From: Lepidodermella squamata
Taxonomy: Eukaryota > Gastrotricha
Assembly: GCA_047495785.1 (NCBI GenBank)
Contig: JBLDXI010000025.1
Location: forward strand, 1,426,001 to 1,490,000
DNA: 64,000 nt
Direction of reading: 5' to 3'
Shown: in pieces, positions 43,675-62,165 of the stretch
Position numbering within the stretch: the stretch's first letter is position 1
How the letters are laid out: each line of letters opens with the position of its first letter
Translations under genes and position numbers: made by a program
The notes under the pieces: model-generated
Told to the model about the DNA's origin: nothing
Databases searched by the model: none
The model's input: only the letters and a program-made list of their open reading frames with translations

Positions 43675-44872
43675 TTATTTAGAAATCGCTAGAAAACAGC
43701 GAACGAACCAATGTTGAGACTCGGAATTGTTAGCGTATCTTTCAACCATGTAAGAACGCAGAGATAGAAAGGCCATGGATAACGCGACAAGAACACAGCC
43801 GCTAATACTGAGAGCGTTGACTTCGAGGCCGAGGAAAACGACCTGCCAAACGAAACCGAACGCCGATTCGGCGGATCTTGTCAGCGAAACCATGCCAGCT
43901 GGAATGAACTTAGCCGCCGTCGTCATCAAGGCATGAGCCGCGGTTGTCGTAACCGAAATTAGCAGCGCCAGAGTTCGGTACTCGTAAGTCGGCGGCATAG
44001 AGAAGACGCCCATAGCTAGGACGACTGTAATCAATATCGGCGCGGTCGAAGCGGCGTAGAAAAACGAAATAGTTGCATAGTTTACGCCTCGCAGCCGCCT
44101 CAGGGCAAGAAATAGGCCGGATTGAACCAAAGCTCCGCCTATCGCGAATGAGCAGCCAATTATTCTATCATTTACTGGTATGTCATGTTGTTGCACTAAA
44201 TGCGGGAATATGTGCCGAAAAATGAAGGGCGGTCGAATTATAAACGCAACTCCTGAAAAATTTCAAATTTCACATATTATCAAACAAAGTATTTTCAAAA
44301 AAATTACCAAGAAAAGTCAAAAACAGCACAGGTATATCGGAAAAATGACAACGCTCTTTCAGAAAAATCCAACCGAGGAAAGTTGTAAAAATTGGAGTTG
44401 TAGCAAATATGACACCGGCATCAGCTAGCGGAAGGTAAGAAAGCGCGATGAAGTTCAGTGTTATTGATAATCCGCCGCATAACGCTCTCAGTGTCAAGAA
44501 AGTCCAGTCCTTCTTCTTGCCGAAATAACTCGATTTGCAGTAGGAAACCTGAGGCGCCGCCATGAATAGCAGGAAAAACTGGCGAATGAACGACAGTAGA
44601 ATCGGGTGCATCCTCGCGTTTTTGTTCAAAACTTTGACGAAGAGATTGCCGAAAGAGAACATCATTGCACAACCTAGGCCAAGAGCAATCCCTATGCCGC
44701 GGCAGGATTTCAGAAACCGCATGACCCGAAATTTTGAAACAGGAGATGCCGTCGCCCCGACTGCTTCGCCACATTTCTCTGTTACTTTAACAGGGTCGTT
44801 GGCGTCTTCATGCAGTGCCTTGACAGATATGTCAGCTTCGCCGTTGACGACTTTCAGTGAAACGTCTTTCAT
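43675..44872 (-). CDS. SLC35G1-like transporter, copy H
   Basis: Exons 44872-44308 and 44252-43675 encode 380 residues. A leader of about 58 residues precedes GIGIALGLGCAMMFSFGNLFVKVLNKN. Later motifs are LPLADAGVIFATTPIFTTFLGW, KERCHFSDIPV, FIIRPPFIFRHIF and SAFGFVWQVVFLG. The only intron is the phase-1 one shared by every copy; the second exon is 578 nt, exactly as in copy G, so G and H share the same intron-poor 3' half. It lies about 22 kb from the main array, on the opposite strand and beyond the phosphate transporters, so it moved by inversion, duplication or both. Confidence 0.9.
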
Positions 44873-45191
44873 TTCTCAGGGCGCTTACAGCCCAAGTTGA
44901 TTTAGCTGATAAAAATATTCGCCGATCCTTTGATAAATTACTCAGTAAGAAACTACACAGGAAAAAGGTTGACAAGCTATAGCTGGAAGCAAAAAATTTA
45001 ATACCGACAAAAGACGCGCCGCTAGCTACAGATTATTAAGTGCACACAATTTCAGAGAAAACAAATGTTAGCAAACAGCGGAGACACAATGTGTGCACAG
45101 AAGGGCGATCGAAAAAGTAAAAAGTGTAGTGTATAGGTTTATTTCTCATCGGGCTGTCTTAAAGCAAAATAGAGGGCTTGAGGAAGAGATA
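44873..45191. other. 5' flank of copy H
   Basis: Promoter side of SLC35G copy H. A CACGTG lies further out at 45292-45297. Nothing else recognised. Confidence 0.4.
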
Positions 45192-45785
45192 ATGCATAGG
45201 CTGACATGTTTTTATATCAAAAAATTTGGCCTACCGGCCAAAAAAATAATATGGACCTTAGGTTCAAAGGTCGCTAGAATTGTGTTTAGAGCACGTGAGC
45301 ACACGTCGCAGGTGACACCTGCAAACCGCGTGAATGAGGTTCTTAACAAAATTGCAAATGAAGCCGCGGCGCTATTAGATTTTTGTTATTCATTATCTAG
45401 CAATTTAATGCAAATAAAATTTTCAAACTTTTCAGCGATGATTTATTGCCTCCATAAAATATACATCCTTTATTACCTATTCCACGGGCAACTATTGAAC
45501 ATTTGCAAGAGATGTCATGAGAAATTCAGCTTAAAATCAGTATGTATGAATATATCCGAATGCATTAGTAATCAGCTAAAAGTAACGGTTGTCATCAAAC
45601 CGAAGCAGCCAAGTTTGATTTTGACTCTTGCAAACTGCAAAGTACTTCACAGAATGACCGGGGGATGTGCACAGACGGTGAAAAAAATAGAGAAAGGGAT
45701 GACATATGAGGGAATCGTAATTCCAACACGTCTATTTCGCAAATTTTACCACCCTTTCGTCTGTAAGAAAATACTTAATGTGTGA
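45192..45785 (+). CDS. Orphan single-exon reading frame
   Basis: 197 codons from the first ATG (MHRLTCFYIKKFGLPAK) to TGA; the frame stays open a further 33 codons upstream. Such a length is unlikely by chance in DNA this AT-rich. The product is basic with about ten Cys and a hydrophobic stretch near MIYCLHKIYILYYLFHG. I recognise no family. Codon use (many ATA, AAA, TTA) is unlike the surrounding genes, there is no intron, and no promoter or poly(A) signal is obvious. It may be a young gene, a remnant of a mobile element, or non-coding. Confidence 0.35.
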   Translation: MHRLTCFYIKKFGLPAKKIIWTLGSKVARIVFRAREHTSQVTPANRVNEVLNKIANEAAALLDFCYSLSSNLMQIKFSNFSAMIYCLHKIYILYYLFHGQLLNICKRCHEKFSLKSVCMNISECISNQLKVTVVIKPKQPSLILTLANCKVLHRMTGGCAQTVKKIEKGMTYEGIVIPTRLFRKFYHPFVCKKILNV

Positions 45786-47269
45786 AGAAACAGCACAAAA
45801 CCAAGACAAAGAGACGACAGTTTGATTACAGATTCCACTTATCGCAGCAGACGATGCCAATTCACGGATGACGGATGATTTATGTTAATGTTACCGCAGC
45901 AAATGAGCAAATAATAGTGTTTTTTTTGTTCTTAAGCAGCTCAAAGCGGCCACTAATATCAATAATCAGCTCAAAACGCGAAACAAAACAAGACTAGATA
46001 AGTAGGCCAAAATCCGAGCCGATAAGTTACAAATTTTTACTAAATTGTGCAGAATTTATTCAGCGCGATGAACCCCGAAATAAATGCGGCAGAGCTCTAG
46101 CCAAAGTCCGAAGTAGCGAACCTTTCTCGTTTCTTTGCTTCGGTAACTTCTTCGCAAGGTTTGGCTTCGATCGCTGATGTACATCGGCTGCAGTAAAACA
46201 GTTTTACTGCGGCCTTAAAAAATTAATTCTTGGAATTCAGCCGGAAAACGTAATATATATCAAATAAAGGGGATATTATGATAAATAAATGTCACAAACA
46301 AATTTGTAACAAAAAATTGAGCTGTTATTTTACTTTGGATCGGCTGATTTTTTTGGGTTTCTGTTTTTGTTGTCCTCTTCAATGAATTAACACTTAGCGC
46401 TGTTTCAGCTTCAGCTTTATTTTACGCACTGGGGTCTGGGGACTAGGTTAGGCCATCCCTTGTAAGTCTGAGGCTCCACAAGAGGGCAGACTCGGCTTGT
46501 TTCGAATTTCCAAAGGGTTTACACTCCTTTTAGGCTCATATACTTACTTATTTGGACGTCTTGGATAACATTGGTACATTCGGTGCCCTGTTCGTTGAAT
46601 ATGACGCGTCTGGCTTGATAACCGATGATTAATGGGAATTTTAATAAATCAAATCTACTTGATGCTTTGCTGCCCTTGAACTGCCTTCGAAATAGATATT
46701 CATTCTTCATTTACAATTCTACTCTTCCTTTTCGATAATTGTGAATTAATACAATGACAAATCTTATTTAGAATCTAGAATTCAAAGTTCGAACTGGACT
46801 TCTTTGTTCATCCGGATTCCAGAGGCCGAAAGCCCCTTAGCTATTTATGTGCTCAATTTCATGTTTTGATTTGTTGTTTCTCAGATTTTGCTATCTTCCC
46901 ATCCTGTGGAAAATTTACATGATTTAAATGAATCGTTTGCATTCGTTCCTTTCATTTATTTCAAACTAATATTACATGCATGACTGCTTAATAAATACTT
47001 CATCCGCCAAATTTTTCCAGGCTCAACTATCGCTTAAGTTGAAACTGATTTTTTAATTGTTAGTAGTGCAAGCTTCCGAAGTTTGGGAGGATAACCATTG
47101 GGTAAAGTCATTTTCTTGACTTTGGAAAGGCAAGAAATGTCGTTATTAGCTAATTAATTACACTGATGCCAGCTGAAGATTTCCATACATTTTCAATTGA
47201 TGTTAAACAGAATCTTTTGCTCTAGGACTTGGATACTGGCCATTATTGTTTTCTGTTGCATGGCCAAGC
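45786..47269. other. Intergenic upstream of PKN
   Basis: AT-rich 5' flank of the kinase gene. Contains a 21-bp palindrome at 46190-46210 (10-bp perfect arms around one base). Upstream non-coding PKN exons may be present but cannot be identified. Confidence 0.4.
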
Positions 47270-55076
<7,807 letters not shown>

Positions 55077-57011
55077 ATGATTACTTCTTGTTTTCTACGT
55101 TATAATTCTCGGTGCGTTCATTTTCGGACACCCTCTATTCGAAAAAAATTTGAAAATGCTAATTTGCGAGTAAAAATAATTTTACAAATATTCTGGGGAT
55201 TTTTTGAGATTTTCCACATTTTCAAAAAAATTTATTGAAATTTTTAATTTTGGGCGGAAAAGTCATTTTCAAATTTTTCGAACAATGGTTGTCTTGGCCT
55301 ACGCTCGTTATTAGCCGGATTGTGAGAAAATGAAATCGAAATTGAAATCGAACAAGTTTTTCCTTTGTTGAGATCGAATTCGCACTATTATGAAATTACA
55401 TACGCCAAAACAAAAAAATCACTGAAATTTTCACTCTCTTCAAACGCCATTTGCCAAAGCTAAACAAAGTAATGCATGTCGAGTATATATTCAACTTTTT
55501 TACCTTGGTTCTTTTACAACAACATTATCGCACACTAGTAACTTCGCAAATATCTTCCATTTTTCGCTTCAATTAAATGAGTTTTTCGTCGTAAAGCTAC
55601 TGTGCTGCTGTCTAAGACGGACATTGAGCTAGTCTCTGCTTCGTTTCTGTCGTTGTTTTGTTTCTTCAAAATGACAACAATCAACACTTCTTGTAACGCC
55701 TTATGCCCGGTTTAGAGTTTCTTTTTTCTCATTGCAACTTGGACATCTTTAATCTATGCTAACATAGAAGGAGCCTGATAACACTTGGTGCGTTAACCCT
55801 TTCTTTTTCTTCCCCACGAGTTGTATGTTGTCTGGTAGAAAAATCTGGTGCTTGCTAATTATTGAAAAATTTTATGTATAAAAAAAATCGCGTACTTATT
55901 ATTCGCCGCCGAATGAAATTTGAATATATCTTGCCTGTTCGAATTTGAAGAAGATGAAGAAGAAAACTATTGCTCGCTTTTATAAAAACACATAGTAATA
56001 AATTAAATCATATTTTGATCTTTAAAATTATTATGGTAATAAAAATTCTTGACGTCTTCGCGTTTTTCTCTTTTCTTCTCTCTCTTTTTTCAACGTTGTG
56101 AATATCTTGAAAAATAACGAATTATCGGAGCGACAACGCAATATAGACCGTAGGGCTGAATCGATATGCGGCAGCTTTTATCGAAACGAGACGAATTTTG
56201 TAATTAGTACTTAATTTTCGTGTAAACTAACTGCGACCAGTATTTCGTAGCAGGTTGTCTGGATTTGTGACTGGTTTTTTATATTATTATGAGACACCTT
56301 GTTAGATTTTGCAACGTTTGGGTTGTTAGATTTTCGACGAGATATGAGAAAAAACGGGTTTTTACGTGACGAGTGGCTTCAGATTTTAATACAGATTTTC
56401 TGTGCGTAGCGACGCTGAAATTTCTATCTCTCTTGCTTGCATGTAGGCCTCATTTTCTTTGATGGATTGATTCGTGTCCCTATTTTACATAGCAATTTTG
56501 CGAAAATACTGTTTTTTCTTTTTTGCAACGGCAATCAATCAACGTTTGGTGTCTTTGATGAACGAAAAAATTATTATCATCATTATTACTACTATCAATA
56601 ATATTCTGAAGTGTCTTTTGTCGCACTGCTGTAAAATCGCACGAAATATTGCCCTAAGATTATATTACGATGATATAAATGAAAATTATTGCTACATTTT
56701 ATTCTTATGATATACGAAAACTGGAAAATGTAACTTCGACGCTTTCAACTCGGCTATATTATACCTAAAAAAAATTATATTATATCGCGAAAAATGAATG
56801 CTGTTTTTTATTACTATGAATTCAATGGTAATGCGTTGCTGTTCAACGAAGAAAACCTATTGTTCGCCCCCGATTTATTATCACTAATACACGGCTATTC
56901 TATATATATTATATTATATATTACAACGTCATCGCAGGCTTTAACAGAGAAAAAACAAGTAAAGCTGGCATGTGAAGTGTCATCAAAAACGTGTTTTATT
57001 TTATTAAATTA
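55077..57011. other. Convergent 3' region of PKN and LCMT1
   Basis: About 1.9 kb, AT-rich, with simple ATT/ATC-type runs near 56570. Plus-strand AATAAA candidates lie near 55997 and 56038, implying a 3' UTR of roughly 0.9 kb for PKN. LCMT1 has its reverse-strand AATAAA at 56995-57000, only about 12 bases after its stop. No further gene seen. Confidence 0.5.
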
Positions 57012-58159
57012 TCACAAAATTTGACTAAGAACATCACTGAGGTCAAGAAGTTTCTCGAGTTTAGCCGACTGGCCTAACACAATGCAATAATGGCTAAGAA
57101 GTTGTTGCAATAAATGACCCTCGTCCAGCATTTCCAGATGTTCAATCCGCTGCCGTTCGTTGTTTGCCGACAAATTTTTCGAATATATTGAATATACATC
57201 GAGAGCCGAGCAATTTTGAAAACCAGCATCTTTAAGGCGGACGATTTGCGAATCGATCGATTCGCACGCATCCACGCCCAATAGCTGAATGCCTTTCCCG
57301 GCGAGTTGATCTAGCATAACCCGGCCGAAACTATGCTCATCAGCGCGGGGTGAAATATTGCATTGCTCATACACTAAAACTGATGATAATTGAAATTTCG
57401 AAGCGATCAACGCCAATAAATTAGCACAGCGGTCCGGTTCAAGGTAGACCAGAACGCATTCAGCGACAAATATTGTCGGAAGAGACAGATCCAGGCCAAC
57501 GCCGCTGATCAACATCTCCATCAGCTGATCGGGCTTATTCAAATCTCCACTTGCCAATCGATAATTTTTCGCTCCGAAAATTTGCCTGAAAAAAATCAAA
57601 TTTCATATTTTTCTAATTTGTCTTAATTAAATTACTTTGCACTCGGAGTTTTTTCGTCACACCCTGATAGATTTAAAAGCGGGCTATCAGGATCGAAGAA
57701 AAGAGGGGTCGTTTTCGAGTTTAGTTGGATAGCTTTGGCTTTCTTGAAAATAACTGGAGGCAGGTCTGTTTCAACCCAAAGTTGAGGCGTAACGCCTTTT
57801 TCTTTAAGGCGGAAGAACAGCGAGTCGTAACCACAACCTATCATTACGACCTGGCATTGAGACGAGTGGGTTTTGATGAAGGAACGAACAGTTCGGCCAA
57901 TGGCTTCAACGCGAGCCCAATAACCTATCGAAACAAAAATCAATTAAAGTTGATTTTTCAATTTTAGAAAATTACCTCGGCTGATTTCTGGCATGCGACG
58001 TGGCGGATTGTCGTGACCCCGCGGCACCAATCGCCGCGCAAATTCATCGACATAATAGCCCATTTTCGCCGCCCAGATTTTACACGAAGCAGCGTCGTCA
58101 TTCGTCAAAATCGCCGACTCGTCGTGAGCCGATAACGAAAAACCTCCCTCGATACTCAT
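57012..58159 (-). CDS. LCMT1: Leucine carboxyl methyltransferase 1
   Basis: SAM-dependent enzyme that methylates the C-terminal leucine carboxylate of the PP2A catalytic subunit, controlling holoenzyme assembly in the cytosol. Exons 58159-57976, 57924-57636 and 57585-57012 encode 348 residues (human 334). Visible features are DDAASCKIWAAKMGYYVDEF near the N-terminus, GYWARVEAIGRTV, the SAM-binding VVMIGCGYDSLFFRL, WVETDLPPV, SGDL at the ribose-binding acidic step, and AECVLVYLEPD followed by the conserved helix. The GAGxDT motif of most relatives reads GCGYDS here. Introns are 51 and 50 nt. Same orientation as the cullin upstream, 176 bp apart. Confidence 0.93.
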
Positions 58160-58335
58160 AAATTAAAAATCTAAATGAAATTCAAAAAATTAGAACATTT
58201 TTTTATTAAATCGGTCAATTTTTAACGGTAATTATAGTAATTAAATGGAGTGGTGTTCAAATATTTTCTCGAGTAACTAAATATCTTTTCACGAGAGATT
58301 TTTCGTGATTTCTTTATTCTAACAATTCAATTTAC

Positions 58336-61273
58336 TCATGCAAATTTGTAAGTAATTGCGTGCGAATTATCACTTGAAGCCGCTTGGCCCTGGTGCGACA
58401 TTTGAACCACCGTGCCAATTGCCGCTAGACGTTGCAAACACAGATGAATCTCGTTCGGACTCGGCGTGAAAGTCAGTTCAGGGTGAGCTAGGACGTGCCT
58501 CAGCAAATCCATGCAGGTGAAGCCAATTTGGGGCGAAACATGCTCGCGAGCTCCGATAACCAATTTTTCGATCAAGGCGGCTCTGCCAATGGTCGGCTCG
58601 CCCGATCTCGAGTGGTCCAGATCCATTGAAGAGTCGAGATTTTGCGGCCTTGGCGTCGTCGGGGCTTGTTGGTTCTGCTGGTTTTGAGCCGATGAAGCCG
58701 AAGCGGCTAGGGTCAACAGCCGAATTTTCGGGTGTTTACTCGAAAAACCGAGATTCAACGTGAAAATCACGTCTTCGACGCCGGCATTCGGCGAATTCGA
58801 GCGGGGCAGTAGCAGTTTTTGGTCGGTTAAAATCGAGCAGACGCGGTTGAGTTCGTCGTGCGACAGACCGGTTGTTTCGGTTAGGTAAGATGCAGTTCGA
58901 GAATCTGCGTCAGAGAAGCACAGCAGAACGGCGACGTAAGCCATATTCGCGACCAGGGTGACTGGTTTCGGCTGCGGGTACAACAGACGAATTTCGGCGT
59001 AGGCGTAGCCGTTCAACCAGGTCAGCTTAGCACGCTCTTTTTTCTAAAAAAAAGAAAATTAATAAAAAATCAGAAATTATTTTTAGGAAATTTTTCGAAA
59101 ATTCGAAATCAGAAACAAAAATAATTCCAAAAACAATGAAAAATTAAATTATCAGAATATTAAAAAATCCCAAAAATTTCCTAAAATACCCTGAAATTCC
59201 CCAAAATTTCGCTAAAAATAGAAGAAAAATCTGGCTAATTGACTGAGCTACGATAAATAAACCGTGAATATTCCCGAAAAACTAGACCAATTTCAATAAT
59301 TTTCGGCTCAGAGAAAGCACCATACTTACGCTGATGAAAAATGAAGAAAATTCATCGATATGTCGCTGAAATTCACTGGGCAGCTTCAACGACGAAACCG
59401 GAGGCGGACCGAGAGGCCAGATATGCTGAGATAAAATCAACGCCGATAACTTAGAAGCGGCCGTTTTCGAGCTCGGCGTTCCGCTTTCCTGACCTGGAGG
59501 GACAGCGTACTCTTTCGAAAGCTGAACACTTCGTTCTACCTCGGCAATCGTTCGATTGAGGTAGACGCAGTACTCGGGCGAGCAAATATCAGCCATGCAA
59601 CGATGAACGGCCCGTTCGAGTTCGAGAGACGGCGATAGGCCGAAAACAAGCCGGCGAAATAGCAATTTCGCGTGGTATTTTTGATACAAAGTTTTCTCGG
59701 TTAAATACGTGAAAATTCCGATGAAACTATCGAGTCGTTTTTGAAATTCGGCATTCAAAGGATCGGTGGCCGAACTCTTTTTCAAAGCAATGTCGATGTA
59801 CCTAGCAGCGAAATCTTCCGGGCAAAGATTTTCGCCAGATAGCTTTGATAAAACATCTTCAGCAGCTCGAACTACGGCCCCGGCCAGTGATTCAGACATG
59901 CCATCGGCTGAAAATGTGTTTTCGACCGTCTTACGCAGTTGCATCAACTGGCCACCGAAATAGTTGACGAAAGACTCGGGCGAGCTTGCAACATCAGCCG
60001 GCCGGTTATCCAAGATAATTTTGCTAAGCCCTGAGATGTAATGAGCTAGCACTGAAATTGCCATTTTTCGCCCACTTGGTAGCACAGATACCATTGCGAA
60101 GAGGGAAGCAACCTCTGTGCAGAGTCCGCGCTGAGTGGCCTCATCGGCCAAGAATTTTTCAATTGATTCTTTGCGAGAACCACCGAAAAATAACTCCTCC
60201 ATCAGCGCTACAATTTCAGCAGCCAGAGACACGCTGAAAATCTGGTTGATTCGCTGATTTTCCGAAGCGACAAATCGCGACAGTTGCATCAAGTTCTTTC
60301 GGCACTGTTCCGGACTTGTTTGACCGGCTGATATGTCCAAATCACGTGATAAAACCGCAAATTCTTTCAACAGTTGTTGGTAGGCCATGACAAATGACCA
60401 AGCCGGTGATTCGCTCGACTTATTAGTCGAACTCATTGATCCTGAGTCGCTGGCTAATGTAGCTTTAATCGAAGACTGAACACCGAGAAGTGGCCCTAGC
60501 AGGTTAGCGGGGTTGATTAATGAAGCAACAGAAGATGGAGGAGAGGATCCAACAGCAGCGCTGGGTGGTTGCGGCTGCTGCAGAGCGGAAGCAACCTGAA
60601 GACCTCGAATAGCCGAGAACAAAGCGCCAGGTCGTTGGCTGAAAGTCAACGCCACATCAATAATAAGCTGGTCACTATCATCACTGTGCTCCATTTGATC
60701 AGGATCGCCTGATTTGATAATGCGTTCCCAGCTTTGCTTAATAGTTTCCATCAACACGCGTAGCAAACGTTGAGACATCGGTTTTACAATCACATTTTGC
60801 CAATACAAAACGCCGATGTCGTAAACAGACGATATTTCAGCGTCGCTTTGTATTTCGTCGCTATTGTTTGACAACGATGGCAAATACAAAGCAGATGGAA
60901 GCATTGAGCTGCTGCGATAAGGTTCGAACAGAAGGGTGCCAAAAACTTGAGAAATCTTCTCCAAATTGCCGCGGTAGGTCAACCAAGCTTTGCGGAACGA
61001 TGGCAGTAGCTGCGCGTCCTCGACCTCATTCAAGCGTTGAGCAAGCTTCCCGAGATAGTTTTTGAAGAAAGAGTAAAGCTTTTCGTGGATTTTGTCAAGC
61101 GAGTCGGTGTCAACGGAAGTCAACAGCTGGAAAACTTGAGAAAAGCACAAAAACCAGTCATCTTGGCTAATGGACTGGTCATCTAATATTCGTTCGAACT
61201 TCCAGGACAGCTCGTCCCAATGACGATCTACATCGCTCACGCGATTCCACGGCATTCTTGCCAGAAGAGACAT
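58336..61273 (-). CDS. Divergent cullin, CUL5-like
   Basis: Scaffold of a cullin-RING ubiquitin ligase. Exons 61273-59330 and 59043-58336 encode 883 residues, longer than CUL5 (780). The N-terminus resembles CUL5 (WDELSWKFERILDDQSIS, then WFLCFSQVF and KIHEKLYSFFKNYLG). The cullin homology region contains LYQKYHAKLLFRRLVFGLS at about 540, and KLTWLNGYAYAEI across the intron corresponds to the conserved LxW strand. A winged-helix end is present, but where CUL5 has IMKMRK with its NEDD8-acceptor Lys, this protein reads LVIGAR, and it ends YKFA rather than the usual Y-(L/M)-A. Ser/Gln-rich insertions account for the extra length. A reverse-strand AATAAA is at 58313-58318. Orthology to CUL5 is tentative; the cullin call is firm. 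Confidence 0.8.
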
Positions 61274-62165
61274 GTTCGTTCAATGTTTCACTAAAAAGTA
61301 CAGACAATTCCAATGTGTCACTGTGAGAGCAGATAGCAGATACTAGAGGGAAGAGGGAAGAGGGAATCTTTCAAGAACGACAAGCTTGAGATAACATGTG
61401 GACGAAGTTCAGAATTTTCTATTAACCTGTATATTCTAGAGACCTGTATATCTCAGCAAAGTAAAATCTGGGACTTGGGAAGACGTAGGACGTAAGAGGA
61501 AGTTGAACTCATCTCGATAATTGCGAACTCGGTCCCAAGAACGCCACCGGATAGCAAGGTCGTTTATTTATTTTTATTTAGAATGAGCAATATTAAGAAT
61601 TGAAGCTATTCAACAAATCATTCGGGAAAATTAATCCGGGAGCAAAAGTTGACCGTTATTTTTGCCACCGGTCTCTTTGGCTAGCCGGGGGACTTCTGTC
61701 TTTGGCTCATCGTCGGACCATAAGGGTTAGCGTGTAGCGTGGTCAAAAGCCGCCTTTGCTCGTCTTTGCTCGTTACACACGAGACAAGACGTCTTCCCCA
61801 CTCATTACCCGTTATTCCTCATGCTTGCTATGTGCAACTATTTATGTTAGCGGTTTTGTATACGGCGGTCCTTTTGATCCACTTAGTTAATCAGCAGCCG
61901 TTGACTTGAGCATTGTTGCCAGCAGCAAGCAGCTAACAGTCTGCAGTCTCCGCTTTCCTCTATCGAGTTAGCTTGATTATTTAAAATTTTCATCTGTAGC
62001 GTCTCACTAAACTGGAATCTGGGTTTTATGTCAACTAAAATTCGGTACGATCAAGACTTCCGATTTCCGATGGACTTTTCTCATTTAAAACATAGCTTGG
62101 TCATTCATCGTTTAGCTCTCGCATCTATGCTCATTGCTTATTCTCTGTGATAGGCTTAATTTAAA
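61274..62165. promoter_or_regulatory. Bidirectional promoter region, cullin and LRRC40
   Basis: About 0.9 kb between two divergently transcribed genes. It includes a short run of AGAGGGAAG-type repeats near 61345-61366 and a repeated TTTGCTCG word near 61755-61771. No TATA box at the expected distance from either start and no gene inside. Confidence 0.45.
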
